Source: Linanthus parryae (Eukaryota; Streptophyta; Magnoliopsida; Ericales; Polemoniaceae). From it: a stretch of DNA of 64,000 nt. The stretch's first letter is position 1. Every line of letters begins with the position of its first letter. The notes under the pieces were generated by a model. It saw only the letters and a list, made by a program, of their open reading frames with translations, searched no databases and was not told the origin of the DNA. Position numbers and translations under genes: made by a program. The stretch lies in assembly GCA_023055425.1 (NCBI GenBank), contig JALGPY010000014.1, forward strand, positions 13,228,501-13,292,500. The letters run 5' to 3'. Of this stretch, positions 45,101 through 56,406 are shown in pieces.

Positions 45101-48100
45101 TAGAGAAGAACAGTATTTAGTTTCTTCTGCAGATCCAACTCAAGCTTCACAAGGAATCTGTTTTTCTTCCAGGCCAAAGAATTATGAATTCCATCCAACC
45201 TAGTCTTAAATATTTCCTTTCTCAGGAAAGTATTCCCAAATTCATTCATGTTCCAAGCCTTCACATCCTGCACAAACTCATCAATAGTACTAGGAATAGA
45301 TGCATTGGAACACCAATGCAAATAAATTAACTTGGTGAACTCTTCTTCAAGAAACCAACAAGCCTCCATTCTAAAGGCTTCAAAATATGAGAGGGGAGAG
45401 GAAAACCAACAGTATCTATCACAAGAGGATAATGATCATAGTTTAGTCTAGTTTCATGCTTGACTTTGGCTTAAGAGAATAACAACCTCCAATTGTTGTT
45501 ACATAAAGCCCTATCAATTCTCTGTCTAATAAGTTGACCACAAAACTGAGAGTTAGACCATGTGAATTGAGGACCCTCGAAACCCATATCATGAAGGTGG
45601 CATTCATTGAAGTAACCCGACATTTGATCACAAGTCCCCCGACAGATAGGCCTCCCACCCTCTTCTCAGCAGCAAAACACACTTGATTAAAATCTCCAGC
45701 TAATAACCAAGGTAGAGAGTGAAATTTAGCCAAAAGAGTTAAGTAATTCCACAAATCCTCCCTAACAAGGGGAATGTGGCTAGCATAGGCCCAAGTAAAA
45801 AAGCCACTCTAGCTGATCTTTCCGTCTCACAATACCATAAACAGACTGTGAGTTAGAGAGATAATATCAACCTCCATAACAGAGCTATCCCACAGTAACC
45901 AAATACCACCACTAAACCCTTGTGCGTCAACACAGTGTACCTTGTCAAGACGAGTACTACGGAAAATTCTACTCAGATGAGTACTAGACACCCTAGTTTC
46001 TACAAGAAACAATAAAAAAAGATCAATGACAGATCGCACCGTATCCGTATTACTCACACATCTACAGTTCCGGGTTGAAATCTTCATGGAATTATTGCGA
46101 GTGGTTGAATTGATTCGTCGATCCAGCAAACTGTGAGGGGATAGACCCATGCTTCTTCCTAAATCCTGCAGAGTCTGAATAACTAGTCTCATGCGCAATG
46201 GAATGGTTAACATTAACTCCCACTCCCTTTCCGAACCCATCGAGGTTAGAACGTCTGCCTAACAATGACATTGGAACCGAACCAGATCTATCCATGGAGC
46301 TTCTATAACCAGAGTTGGGGGAAGCCAATCCATTAGAGGCACTTCCATGCCCTTGTACCGAAGTGGAACTTGTCACAGCAAGACCATGATTATCACAACT
46401 CGACCCCGCCTGGAGGTTGAGAATCCCCGGAAACTGGACGACGAGAACCATTAAAGTTGGAACTAGGTTTTTTTCCCCTTTCTTCTGATTGGACGGTTTA
46501 GATTACCATCACCACGTGGCTTATTCTGATTGGGAGTACTTTTCCATGACGCCACCCCTTTATCCGCCGTGGCACATGGAAAGGGAAAGAATCCCCTACC
46601 CTGCGGAGTATTACCAACACCCAACTCATCCTTCAAAAGCACACCAAAACGTGAACCAAGATAAAAAAAAATGAATTTGGGACTTTCTCCCCTGTATCAG
46701 GAGTATCCTACATAGTTCGCCCATCACCACCATGTGGACGGCCGACATGATTCTTCTTCCTCCTGGTCGCTAGCATCCAAGCCCCAAATTTTGCTTCCGG
46801 CGGAGGAGGCTCAGCCATCGTCGTAACCGTCGTCAACATCCCCACCGGACCATCCGAACCCATATCTGATACGACTTCCGCGGGGAAATCACCGGAGCCT
46901 TTCTCGGACAGAAATCCTTCGGATGACCGTAAATTCCACATTCAAAGCAGATATGGTGTAGCCCTTCATATCCACAAGGATCTTCTTATCATTCACCCAG
47001 ATAAATGCCGTAAACTCTTCTGCAAATCCACTTCCACACACAAAATTGATCCCTTTCAGCAGCGAGAGTGGTGTAATCAACCTTCAAACTTTTACCAAAA
47101 TGGTTTACGATGCCCATCAACGTACCTTCGTCAAAGTATTCGACCGAAGTTCTTCTCAATATAATCCAAATCGGCGCCACCCTCTCCGTTGAATTGAACG
47201 GATAAAAGTGAGGAATTCAAGTGTGCACCGTGAGGTAGTTACCCAGAATCATCCACGGTCCATTCAACAGGACATGATCATAGTCCTCGTGGTAAAATCT
47301 AAAGTAGTAAAAGCCATTAGCAATATCAGTGAGTTCAAAACCCTTACTCAACCCCCCCCCCATTGAGCCGTTAATCGACATGAGAATATGGTTGAGAGGA
47401 TCCTTGCCTAGAAGATTTATAATCAACGCCTTACCCCAAGAGCGATGGAGTTTTCTCAGCGTTGTACCCTCGATTCTGATATGAACTTTCCCATCCTTAT
47501 AAATCAATCTCCGATCTGATATTCATCTCATCCATGGAATCTAGTGATACAACTCATCATCCATGTACAACTTCGGGAAATGATTGGTGAGAGCAACCCT
47601 GAAAAAATAATTGACTCTTCTTCATTAGACGTCGTTGTTCCGGCCACGAAACGCCGTTTGAAATTCTCCTTATTCCGGAGAAGAGAGTCCAATCTTCGTA
47701 TGGGCGCAGAATGCGGAGATGGGAAAGGGGGCGGTTGGAGGAGAGAGGGGAGAGAATTTTCTTCCGCTTCCATTTTTTAGAAGTGAAAACATTTTGCCAA
47801 CAACTGAAGACTATTTCCGCTTCCTCCTTTCCAATTAAGAAATTGTGGCAGTGTTAGACTAGTCTTTGTCTGCGTTATTTATTTATTTACACACACACAT
47901 ATATATTTGTTGATATATAGTTTTGGTCTCAAATCCTCCAAAATCTAGTGCCATCCATGTAAACCGTAAAATAGTAAGAAAAGAGAGAAGGATATAGTTC
48001 AATCTCGTAGAAACTAAGTTAATTTGAATAGATAAATCTGATTACGTCGATACTAAAAAAGAAACAGAGTAGATAAGTTTTTCTCCATTGAGGTTCTACT

Positions 48101-49987
48101 AAGATCCAATCAGTTGACAGGTCTAATTCAGAATAATTTGTCGAGGCCAAAGTCTCTCGGAACTATTTCTTTCTTTCTTTTCTTTTCTTTCTTTATGCAC
48201 ATTTTATGCTTTCCAACCTCGAACAAACTGCAACCTCCACTCCGACTCAATTTCAGGTACAAAGAGTTTCAACGGGACATCATCCATAAACATCCACTGC
48301 TCTTGGTTGAAGAAGAAGCAGAAGCAGCTGTTGACAGTCCTACAGCTGCAGATGATCATCATTCTACAGAAAAAGAGTGCAGTGGTTGTAGACAAATCAT
48401 CTCATGGGGTCCATACTATATGTGTCCTTTTTGCACATATTACCTGCATAAGCTCTGCGCAGAAATTCCTGAGTATATTGAACACCGAATGCACCCAGGT
48501 TGCATCCTCGAGTTGTACAAAGGTATAAAATCTCCATCACCCCTAAAAAGGAGATGCCGTTTCTGCAATGTAGAATGCGATGGCTTTGTCTATTATTGCT
48601 CTTCATGCAAATTTGCCTTGGATATCGTATGTGCTCTCAAGGAAATCAAGTACTGTGACAAAGAGTTCCACCCACAACACCCTCTGGTTCTTTCCCACGC
48701 AAAACCACCCTTCAAATGTCATGCTTGTGATAAAGAGCATGAAGATATCTCATACCAATGCAACACTTGCAGATTTTGGGTACACGAGAGCTGCAGTTTA
48801 TTGGCAACCATGAAAGAGGCATCTTCTCAAGACCACGAGCACGACCTTCGCCTCATCTATTCTATCCCAGAAGAAAAGTTCTCCGATGTTAATGTTTACT
48901 GTCAAATCTGCACCAAACAAATTAAACACCATAACTGGGCTTACTATTGCTACAGATGCAGATACTTCACTCATGCCTATGATTGCTCCAATCTGAACAG
49001 GTATTATCTCTAACCTTCTTTACCTATTATATCTATGTCCTGTTGCATTGTTGGCATTTTATGCTCTTTCTTCTACAAATTTAAAAAAAATATATGTATA
49101 TATTGTTGTTTTCCAGGGATAAAGTAACCATCGATCCAACTGTTAAAGTGATGGACCTCCCACTTCCTGGTGAACTAATATTAGATAACAAAGTTATAAC
49201 GGGAGAAACAATGAAGCACCATCTCAACCCGATGATCCTATTTCCAGACCAAGTGACCTATACTGGTCTAGCTATATCCATGTTTCATCTTATGCGGAGT
49301 TCGCGGACTTGGAACACCTACGTCGTTGATGGAAAACACTACAACGGATCCACTTTCACTTTCTATAATGGCAAATTGGTCGTGCACTTCACGAGTGTTG
49401 ATCTACCTCACTATATCAAGCATGAAGCTCACCCACATATTCTCCAGAGCACCTTGTTGAAAACCTTCACTTGGTGTAATGCGTGCGAGCATTCATTTAT
49501 TGGCTATGGATATAGCTGTACTGCTTGTGCTTTTACCATTCATACGTATTGTGCTCTCCTTCCTGGAAAAATAAAGCATGGATATGACAAGCATCCTATT
49601 CCGTTAACGTATTCAGCAATTGAAGGCATTGAGGAATATGTATGCGAATTCTGCGAGGGGGATGTAATCCCAAAGTGGTTCTATCACTGTGAGGACTGTG
49701 ACCAATCTATTCATGCCAGATGCGCCTGGAAAGCATATATCAAATTTGAAGGCTTCTTTACATTCCATCTTCACGAATGCAATCTCACTTTAGTTCCACC
49801 CAGTAATGACCTTCCCAAGTGTATTATTTGTCGCACACAAGAGACACTTGGTCATGGTTTTGCCTATGCATGCACAGAGCACGATTTTATGGTTCACCTA
49901 ACGTGCACTTTTAACGATGAAGTTAAAGGATTTCAACTTTCTGACGACGAAGCGGAAGATCTTTCTGACGACGAAGATGAAGTATAA
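41406..49987 (+). CDS. DC1-domain (Cys/His-rich C1) protein, three-exon model with a LINE in intron 1
   Basis: The exons are 41406-42145, 48257-49000 and 49117-49987 (stop TAA). Splice sites are canonical and the lengths 740 + 744 + 871 give exactly 785 codons with no stop. The protein is a chain of DC1 zinc-binding modules (H.HPL...C..C...., Y.C..C.F..H..CA). Examples are HACAFCYKKCYRFAYACSEC, HPLLLVEEE...CSGC, FKCHACDKEHEDISYQCNTC, FTWCNACEHSFIGYGYSC and CEFCEGDVIPKWFYHCEDC. It ends in an acidic tail (LSDDEAEDLSDDEDEV). DC1 proteins are a large plant family of mostly unknown role, often linked to stress and hormone responses. Intron 1 is 6.1 kb and holds a reversed LINE. The alternative is two adjacent genes, with exon 1 a truncated DC1 gene and the rest a second one whose ATG is lost. 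The intact joined frame favours one gene, but transcript evidence is absent. Confidence 0.72.
42150..43072 (-). pseudogene. LINE ORF2 3' part: zf-RVT region and RNase H fragment
   Basis: The RNase H-like piece reads ILALKEMDIAQALVESDYLE (about 42340-42270), resembling the Glu and Asp blocks of RVT_3. It is cut off before the final block. Between 42350 and 43000 the frame is broken repeatedly. The portion next to 42150 may already be host intron. Confidence 0.6.
43073..43192 (-). repeat. Perfectly phased 60-bp tandem duplication inside the LINE
   Basis: Units at 43073-43132 and 43133-43192 differ at two positions. Sixty bases is 20 codons, so the LINE frame is kept through both copies (ILDLLPSISLQ.DNPVANNV twice, minus strand). 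Confidence 0.93.
43869..46240 (-). pseudogene. LINE ORF2 endonuclease and reverse transcriptase, broken
   Basis: Landmarks in order are VETRVSSTHLSRIFRS and FSGGIWLLWDSS (endonuclease, 46040-45890), LLAGDFNQVCF (near 45690), YDHYPLVI (near 45440, the SDH-equivalent), NPGLDGLPHGFYQFF (44760), LIAPIPKVEVPSSFGQFRPI (44630), LAIKIDLAKAYDKV (44400) and the catalytic FFVDDLSLFGEA (about 44080). They are scattered over several frames with stops, so the element is inactive. Confidence 0.85.
46680..47773 (-). pseudogene. LINE ORF1 (DUF4283 and zinc knuckle), broken
   Basis: ATG 47773 opens MEAEENSLPSLLQPPPFPSP. After frame changes, the DUF4283-like core appears (LIINLLGKDPLNHILMS, FYYFRFYHEDYDHVLLNGPW at 47260-47420, APIWIILRR at 47180). 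The CCHC knuckle ICFECGIYGHPKDFC lies at about 46905-46950. ORF1 binds LINE RNA. At least three frame changes disable it. Confidence 0.78.
47774..48256 (+). other. End of DC1 intron 1, host part
   Basis: AT-rich sequence with a CA/TA microsatellite at 47891-47910, ending in the pyrimidine-rich acceptor tract before 48256. Confidence 0.55.
48257..49987 (+). CDS. DC1 protein, second and third exons
   Basis: This stretch resembles a whole DC1 protein from its usual beginning (YKEFQRDIIHKHPLLLVEEE) to its end. An ATG-initiated version could start at 48195 (MHILCFPTSNKL) in the same frame. I favour the acceptor tttcag|g at 48256 because the phase matches exon 1 and because the sequence before it is pyrimidine-rich. 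The donor at 49000/49001 (gaacag|gtatta) and acceptor ttccag|g at 49116 recreate the R codon. The 49117-49430 segment is DC1-poor (MILFPDQVTYTGLAISMFHL) before the modules resume. Confidence 0.82.
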
Positions 49988-51300
49988 CAAAATGATGAAG
50001 ATCTTTCTTCGGACTAAGTTGAAGTACCAAGAAGTGATAAATAGGTATTGAAGACTAAACTTATGTGTGAGGAAAGGTGAGGAGCTCTACTAAGTATGAC
50101 AAGCCTCTTTCCAAAACACTCGGGTTAACCATTGGATAAGTTGTTATTTTGGTCTTTTCGGACATTTAGAAAAAGTTATGTATCTTCCATTTTGCGATCA
50201 TTGGCTTTTGTTCCATTTTTCCTTCAGTAATCTAGAAACATATTTTGTCTCTGGTTAACTCAGGTTGAATCTTAGATTTCTAGTCCACTGGAGAAGCAGT
50301 TGTCATCAAATTTTCTTATAAACATGTATCTTCTTAATCAGATTACAGTTCATTGGGATTGTTTTAAGAGCATCAATCATTTCCCATATTTAAGAAGCTT
50401 GAGCTGGACATGTTATACCAAGTTGTGCTACTTTTGTAACTCTTCTATGTACGGATTTCATTAATTTCATGTCAGGCGACAAGTTTTAAATATCCATGAG
50501 ATACTTATCTGAATATTTAAACCTTTCACCTTCTTGATTGTACTATTTCAATGCCTTCACCTTTCACATTCCCGTGCTCCAACCTTGATTTGATAGCCTA
50601 TTGAGTTCGTTTAGTTTACCAGAGCATTAAAATTTGAAGTTGTTTGCATTTGGACCTTCTGTTTTAGAACTCCCATAGTCATACAAGAAGTGAAACAAGA
50701 GTTTCATGGCTGCGATATTTACATCAATTGGCCTTTGTCATAGTTGAAGACAAGTTGTTCGCACGATGATAATGTGAAAGAATATTGGTATGATCATGTA
50801 ATCTTCTTTATATATATATGTGTGTGTGTGTATGTATGTATATATTAAAGCAAGGGAATTAACCTTTCCTTGCGCCACATGTAATATGACAAGTATTCTC
50901 CTCTTGACACATGTCAAGTTACTTCTCCATGTGGCATCCATGTAGCCAATCAAATATGGCCAAGTAAGGACCTTTGACATGTATAATTTCCTTATTTGAT
51001 CCTACATTGAGAGTATAACTTTTTGTCTTCTCTATACATTAAATATGATATATTTAAATTGGCTTTTTATTTTTCTATGCAATATGTGTATAATTCATTG
51101 TACATTCAATGTATTTAATTTTTCATATTTCAAAGAAAATCAAGCACGTGATTTTTTTTAGGGAAATCAAGTTCATGAATTTTCACAAGGAGAAGGTTTG
51201 AGCATCTTGCAGTGCCCAGTGCAAGGAATTGTGGATGCAACAACTCTGGAATGTCTGGCAATTGGAGAAGCTCTTTTGGGGTGCAAAAAGAAAGGGAAAT
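49988..51300. other. 3' flank of the DC1 gene and intergenic sequence
   Basis: No gene is seen. (TA)n(TG)n occurs at 50809-50845, followed by tattaaagcaagggaatt, which vaguely recalls the 5' end of the Helitrons but lacks the TC start and any 3' hairpin. A short piece at 51200-51300 has weak RNase H-like wording (ATTLECLAIGEALLGCKKKG) and may be a LINE scrap. Confidence 0.45.
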
Positions 51301-51309
51301 CTAAGGTGG

Positions 51310-51560
51310 AGTTGTTCTACAAGTCGGTCGTTAGTATTAAGGCCGACAAACCTCAATTACGTCGGCAGAAAAGAAAAAAGCGACATCAGTTTTTGCCGAC
51401 AGTTTAAATCTAACAACAAACCTTTTCTGTCGCTAGTACAACTAACGACAAGTAAATTTGGTCTTTTATGTAGATAAGTGACAAAAATATTTGTCACCAG
51501 TAGAGATGATTACATCTTCATGGCGACACACATGTTTGTCGATAGTATCACGACCAAATA
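51310..51560. mobile_element. CACTA-like subterminal repeat region (left piece)
   Basis: The motifs gtcggtcg, gccgacaaa, gtcggcag, gcgacat, gccgacag, ctgtcgct, gtgacaaaaatatttgtcac and gcgacac recur at short spacing on both strands. This is the style of En/Spm (CACTA) subterminal regions. The CACTA terminus itself is missing here. Confidence 0.4.
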
Positions 51561-51968
51561 CAAAAAAATGGAACTTTTATATATATGCAGACGTGCACCC
51601 AAAATTCAAACATATATGCACAACAGTGCTCAAATCCAATATCAACCCTCCATTCTTGACCGGCATACTAGCCTGAAACAAGAAAAAAACAGCGAAAGAA
51701 AAAAACAAACAAACATCTTTCCTGCATAACAAAATATAATTCAACTCATAATCACCACATATCTTGCAGCAGTTTTAAATCAATTGTTACACAAGACAAA
51801 AACACAGCAAAAGATATAATTCCTTTGATAAAACCCTCAAGACCCCTCATGAAATCTGTGAGAATAAAATTGTTTTCCCATTTACCAAACAACCCCAGTA
51901 GTTTCTCAAAGAACCAAGACTGGGTACCAAAAACAACCACATTAAGCTAGCAGCTTCCATCACCATTA

Positions 51969-54935
51969 CTAGTCGCTATCATCACCACTCATCCAAGGAT
52001 TGAATTCAGAATCGTCGTCACTCGATGAGAGATCAAAGTTGGAATCCAATCCGGGATCTGTGCCTTGTAGGAAGAAACTCTTAGTCTCCCCTGGCAATTT
52101 AAGCTTGTCGCACCTGCATGAAACAACACATCAAACCCGTATTAGAATGATAAATTGAGTTGCAACATATACACTAGCTAATAGCTATGGCTGGACTATC
52201 TAGATCACCCCACGCGTATGCTGGCTCAGCAGAATGCATCGAACTACAGCCCTGCCTTGTTTAAAATGACCATTTGGTACCTTATTGAAACGAATGGCAG
52301 GTGCCCCTAGGCCACCTTTGTTTGAATTTTTAAGAAATGCCGGGGGGATATACAAATTGTCTAGAGAGAAAAGAGAGTTATAAACAAAATTAAAAGAGAA
52401 TGAAACAGAAGAAACCAGGGGACTTAGAATTAAAGCGGCTTAGACATTTCCCTATAGTGTTCTTGTTTAACCAATGCATTTAAGTTTGTAGCCAATGTGC
52501 ACTCAAGTGTGACATTTTACTAACCGAAACAATGACAGCAGAGCATTACATTTGATTTCTGACTAAAATAACTAGAATAGACCTGTAGCAGCTTTGTTGT
52601 AGAACAGCCTATGCAACATCAATCACGAAAGAAGAACTCACCTTCAACATCTAGAAAACTAAAACCATTCACCTCATTTGATAACTTAACTAGGACAAGG
52701 TACAAATCAACTATTTTCAAATTAATGAGCTTTCCATCAATAGGGTATGAGTAGGAGATACAATCGTAAATTCAGTTCAAACACATATAATGAGTGTAGT
52801 ATTCAGTAGAACTTATTATAACAAGCATTCATTATTCAGTAGAACTTATTATAAGAAGCATTCATTGGATAAAAGAGACCTTAAGACTGATGGCCTAGCG
52901 CAGGTGACATGTGTCTATTCTTAGTGAGTCCTAAAAACTCGTTTTGAAATCTTACCACAAATTAACATCACAAATTTCATGCTAAAGGAACTTCAAGCAA
53001 ACATGCACTAGAGAAATATGTTAGTTCAGTGGTAGCCATTGAGCTAGATAAAAATCCTGCTTTCAGAAATACGTGCTATATGAAATCCAGGAATCATTAA
53101 CTAAGATTACATGTGCACTAAAATAAGATCAGTAAATATATAGTTATGATAGTTGCAGACTATAGTAAAGAGAACGTGCTTGAGGGTAGTTGTGGTCTCC
53201 CCTAGAAACCAATGAATCCAAATGAAGGGGGAGGAGGTTTTTCCTGGTAAAAGGATGAGAGCATGGGAGTCTCAATAGTCTAGATTGCTATATAGATTAG
53301 TCAACGAAGGCAGTCCACGGTTCAACTCAAACTGACTTGGGATCCCTCGACCAAGACTCATGACCAGCTTTGAGTAATTTACTCACTTTAGGTACAAAAC
53401 ACCAAAAAACATTAATCCAGCCTGAGAGGTCATTGTCTTAACATGGCGACCGGCTTGACAATCTTAAAGGAAGTTGGTGAAGGAGACGAGGAATCTGGTT
53501 AGGACTAAAGAAAGTAATTAGTTTTGTAATGGTAGGTGAAAAGAAACACTTCAGTAATCACAGAACTGAATAAATTACAAAAGCCAAGAAACCATTTTAC
53601 AATGTACATCTACATACACTAAAGAAAATAGAGAGGCCATATTCATGCCCATATTGGTGTTCTTACCTCGATGCACCAACTTGGAGTTCAGCAAGACGTG
53701 TCAGCTGCGAAAGGAGATAGAACTGGAAAGTCCTCTGTATCAGTGCTTTCCTGTGAAAAATATGAAAATAAAGGCATCAATAAGGTCAAGATTCAACAGT
53801 CTTAGGGCTAAACAGATATGGCGATTCATTGACAGGGGGAGAATACCTGCAGGTTGCTGTGGTAGAGCCAGAAAGGGATGGAACGTCAATGTGTACTTGT
53901 TTTCACGTTAATTAACAAATAAACCATCTATATTTCGAACAAACACACGGCTCAGCTCAAACTTTTCATAAAAAATGGAAAAAAACATATTCCTGGTGTG
54001 CCCAAGTATGAAGGCTGTGACAACTTAACATAATAAGGCATATTTTGAAAGTTCGTGCGTATCGAGAAACTCAAAAGCAGTAGGTAAAACATATGAATTT
54101 CTTATACTTGATCATGTCTCATGCCACGGCCCAATCAACTGTTGGTCCAGTTAAGATTGATGTCAAACTTACAAAAACACTTGATTAACGATAAAAAAGA
54201 TGCCTAAAGTACACATAACAGTCCAGCTCTTTAAAACGATGCAGCATAATCCTTAAAGCTCAAATAAAAGAGAAGTTTACTGACTGCGGGGGTTACCTCC
54301 GAATGGTTGTACATCAGGTTCTTTTACGAAAAGCAGCATGTATCAGTTAGACACTCGAAGTGTGGAAACACATCACGAACCTAAAAGTTACTTAACTGCG
54401 TACGAAACACAACAATGTGATGCTAAATATAAATCTAGGCCACGTTAATTGATAGGTTCGTAAGCTTACGACGATGTAGAAGAAAGTCATTTACCAGCAA
54501 TCCAGATGCTTTGATAATGCAGATGCTTTACATATCTTATAATCTCACAACTGAAACGAAATAATCAAAAGGTTTATTACAACAATAAGGAAACTATCAT
54601 CAAATTCAGTTCATACCCAGACAACCAATCAGGAGAAATAACCACCTAATATTCTCCTTTTCCTCTGATTCAATCAAACAAACACCGATGGGCTAGGAAT
54701 TAGGTAGGCAAGAGTGATTAACAACAATGGGTTTGTGAGATAGTCGACCAACGATAGGACGCGGGTTAACTGAAGGCACTCAACCATAATCCAGTAACAA
54801 AAAAAGGTAATCCAACAATTCAATACACCGAATATGGCATCTTGGAGCTACTGAACTTGAAAATAAACAGATTAAAAGCTGAAATTACCTGCGATTTGAG
54901 AGAGCTATTACTGAAGGACCCGTACGATTCGCATC
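51969..54935 (-). CDS. Unidentified multi-exon gene, six 3' exons
   Basis: Minus strand exons, each with GT-AG borders and matching phases: 54935-54889, 54550-54495, 54320-54297, 53895-53847, 53750-53667 and 52113-51969 (stop TAG). They encode about 134 residues: DANRTGPSVIALSN, CEIIRYVKHLHYQSIWIA, PDVQPFG, HIDVPSLSGSTTATC, KALIQRTFQFYLLSQLTRLA and a final acidic tail (FDLSSSDDDSEFNPWMSGDD). A single open path through six exons is unlikely by chance, so I think it is a real gene. I do not recognise the family. The helical KALIQRTFQ...ELQVGAS segment and the acidic C-terminus suggest a small nuclear or scaffold protein, which is inference only. The start lies upstream, possibly in or near 55406-55813, but the phase of that ORF's donor does not match the first exon here. 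Confidence 0.6.
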
Positions 54936-55244
54936 CTAAAAGCTGTAGAAGAAGCACATCATTGAAAAAAAAACATAATATCATCAAGACACCACAAACC
55001 ACAAAACAAAACCTCAATTCTGAATATTAACGCGAAGGTGCTAGAAAAAACCCGGAAATAGATTCTTCAAACTTGGTGACCAAATAACAAAGAAGAAACA
55101 CATCGCTTCTCTACACTCACAGAAGAACTTCATTGTTGTCCTGGTTTTTTCGTTCGGCGAACAATGGTACTGCCGATCACGGGAGAAGATTCGTCTAAAG
55201 CTGAGAGAGAGAGGAACATAGTTGGAGATAGAGATCGACAGAAA

Positions 55245-55251
55245 GAGACGC

Positions 55252-55296
<45 letters not shown>
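55245..55296. repeat. (GA)n microsatellite
   Basis: A nearly perfect GA run of about 50 bases. On the minus strand it would be a CT-rich leader between the 55406 ORF and the exons below 54935. Confidence 0.93.
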
Positions 55297-55297
<1 letters not shown>

Positions 55298-55405
55298 GGG
55301 TGAGTCGTAGAGACTGATTTGCTGAATTGCCAAACAGGAAAGCCCAAAATCGGAGAAGAGATCGGAGACCCGATTGAAGAGGAAGTGGTAATCGGGGTCT
55401 CGGCT

Positions 55406-55813
55406 TTACCTCTCGTAGGCGGCCTTGGCGGCGGCGATCTTCTTGGACTCCTTGTTCTTCCTCTCCTTCATCTTCTCCCTCTGCCCCTTCTCCAGATCCG
55501 CTAAAACCCTAGCCTCCGCCGGCTTACTCTGTCTCTTCTTCATCTTCTTCTCTCTTCTCATCCTCTTTGTTGACCACCTGACCTCTACCAAACGGCGCTC
55601 GTCTCGTATTAAACGGCAACGGCGCTCGTCGTACATTATCCGGCGGCCGTCTTCTGGGGACGCGGGCTTTGATTTTGGTGGTGCTAGTCGTCTTCTTTCT
55701 CCGCTGCGGGCGATTCTCCTTGGCCTTCTTGCGGACGTCAAGGCCATGGAGAAGGCGGTAGAGAATCTCCGGCAAGTCCTTGAAATACCCAAACTCAGCG
55801 AGAGAATCGACAT
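55406..55813 (-). CDS. Lysine/arginine-rich ORF, possible first exon of the upstream neighbour
   Basis: ATG 55813 opens 135 codons, ending AAYER at a potential donor (gagag|gtaaag, about 55405). The C-terminal third is strongly charged and helix-prone (EKMKERKNKESKKIAAAKAA). A second minus-strand frame is also open (EFGYFKDLPEILYRLLHGLD, then MPEILYRLL... to 55524), so the true frame is uncertain. It precedes the gene at 51969-54935 on the same strand. It may be that gene's first exon via an unseen linking exon, or a separate small gene. Confidence 0.45.
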   Translation of the reverse strand: MSILSLSLGISRTCRRFSTAFSMALTSARRPRRIARSGERRRLAPPKSKPASPEDGRRIMYDERRCRLIRDERRLVEVRWSTKRMRREKKMKKRQSKPAEARVLADLEKGQREKMKERKNKESKKIAAAKAAYER

Positions 55814-55959
55814 TGCAAGCTAGGGTTTTGGGGTGGTGCTTGCGGAGACAGAGAGAGGCAGTGTAGTACCCCTCCTTGTTCGATAATTTTTTAATTCCCT
55901 CTTAGAATTTGGAATTGTGGGAAACACCAATTGTTTACCCTCCAATTTTTTATTCAATT

Positions 55960-56193
55960 TTTAGCAGGAGTTGACAATTGGATATGTCACCATATAAGTA
56001 GTTGTCAAAATTAAATAAATACTCACGATATATTGACCAAATTATTGGGTAGAATAAAATAAAAACTAAAAGGTCGACAAAAAATATCATATGCATCGAC
56101 AAACACAAATATTGTCGATTAATCGCGCAACTAGCTACATAAAACCGTCTGTCGACAAAAAAACTGTCAACAAAGGTCATATTTGTTGTAGTG
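55960..56193. mobile_element. CACTA (En/Spm) transposon terminus, right end
   Basis: The sequence ends ttgttgtagtg at 56193; its reverse complement begins CACTACAACAA, the diagnostic CACTA end. Subterminal gtcgaca/tgtcgac motifs (ggtcgacaaaaa, catcgacaaac, ctgtcgacaaaa) fill the preceding 220 bases. The triplet tat follows directly. The partner end is not found; related motifs at 51310-51560 may be its decayed counterpart. Confidence 0.75.
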
Positions 56194-56406
56194 TATGGCG
56201 AATGTTTAAAAGATGTGAAAGTTATACTTGTCTATGTAAACCCTGACGAATGGATATACTCGTCTAGTTAAAACCAGACAAGTGGATGAGCTCGTCTGGT
56301 TTATACCTAATGAGCATATTCACTCGTCCAGTTTTAAACCATTGGAGTATAGCCATTAATGAGTCTACAAAACCTGACAAGTGGTTATGCTCGTCTGGAC
56401 ATTAGG

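Larger units (their letters stand above)
42190..47773 (-). mobile_element. L1-type LINE in intron 1 of the DC1 gene, antisense, decayed
   Basis: Read on the minus strand, the order is ORF1 (from about 47773) with DUF4283-like and CCHC parts, then ORF2 endonuclease (46240-45440), reverse transcriptase (44830-43870), a thumb/zf-RVT region (43500-42700) and an RNase H piece ending near 42190. Every ORF is cut by stops and frameshifts. No poly(A) tail or TSD could be defined, and the 3' end stops within the RNase H domain. The edges given are where LINE similarity fades. Its family differs from the LINE at 7441. Confidence 0.85.

Noticed and set aside
50809..50990. Possible fifth Helitron 5' end (tattaaagcaagggaatt after a TA/TG tract)
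   Set aside because: It lacks the TCTATA start, and no plus-strand cccgcgc hairpin with CTAG follows before the end of the window.
51198..51407. Short ORF with RNase H-like wording as a LINE gene
   Set aside because: Only about 25 residues resemble RVT_3, with no neighbouring RT. It is too little for a feature.
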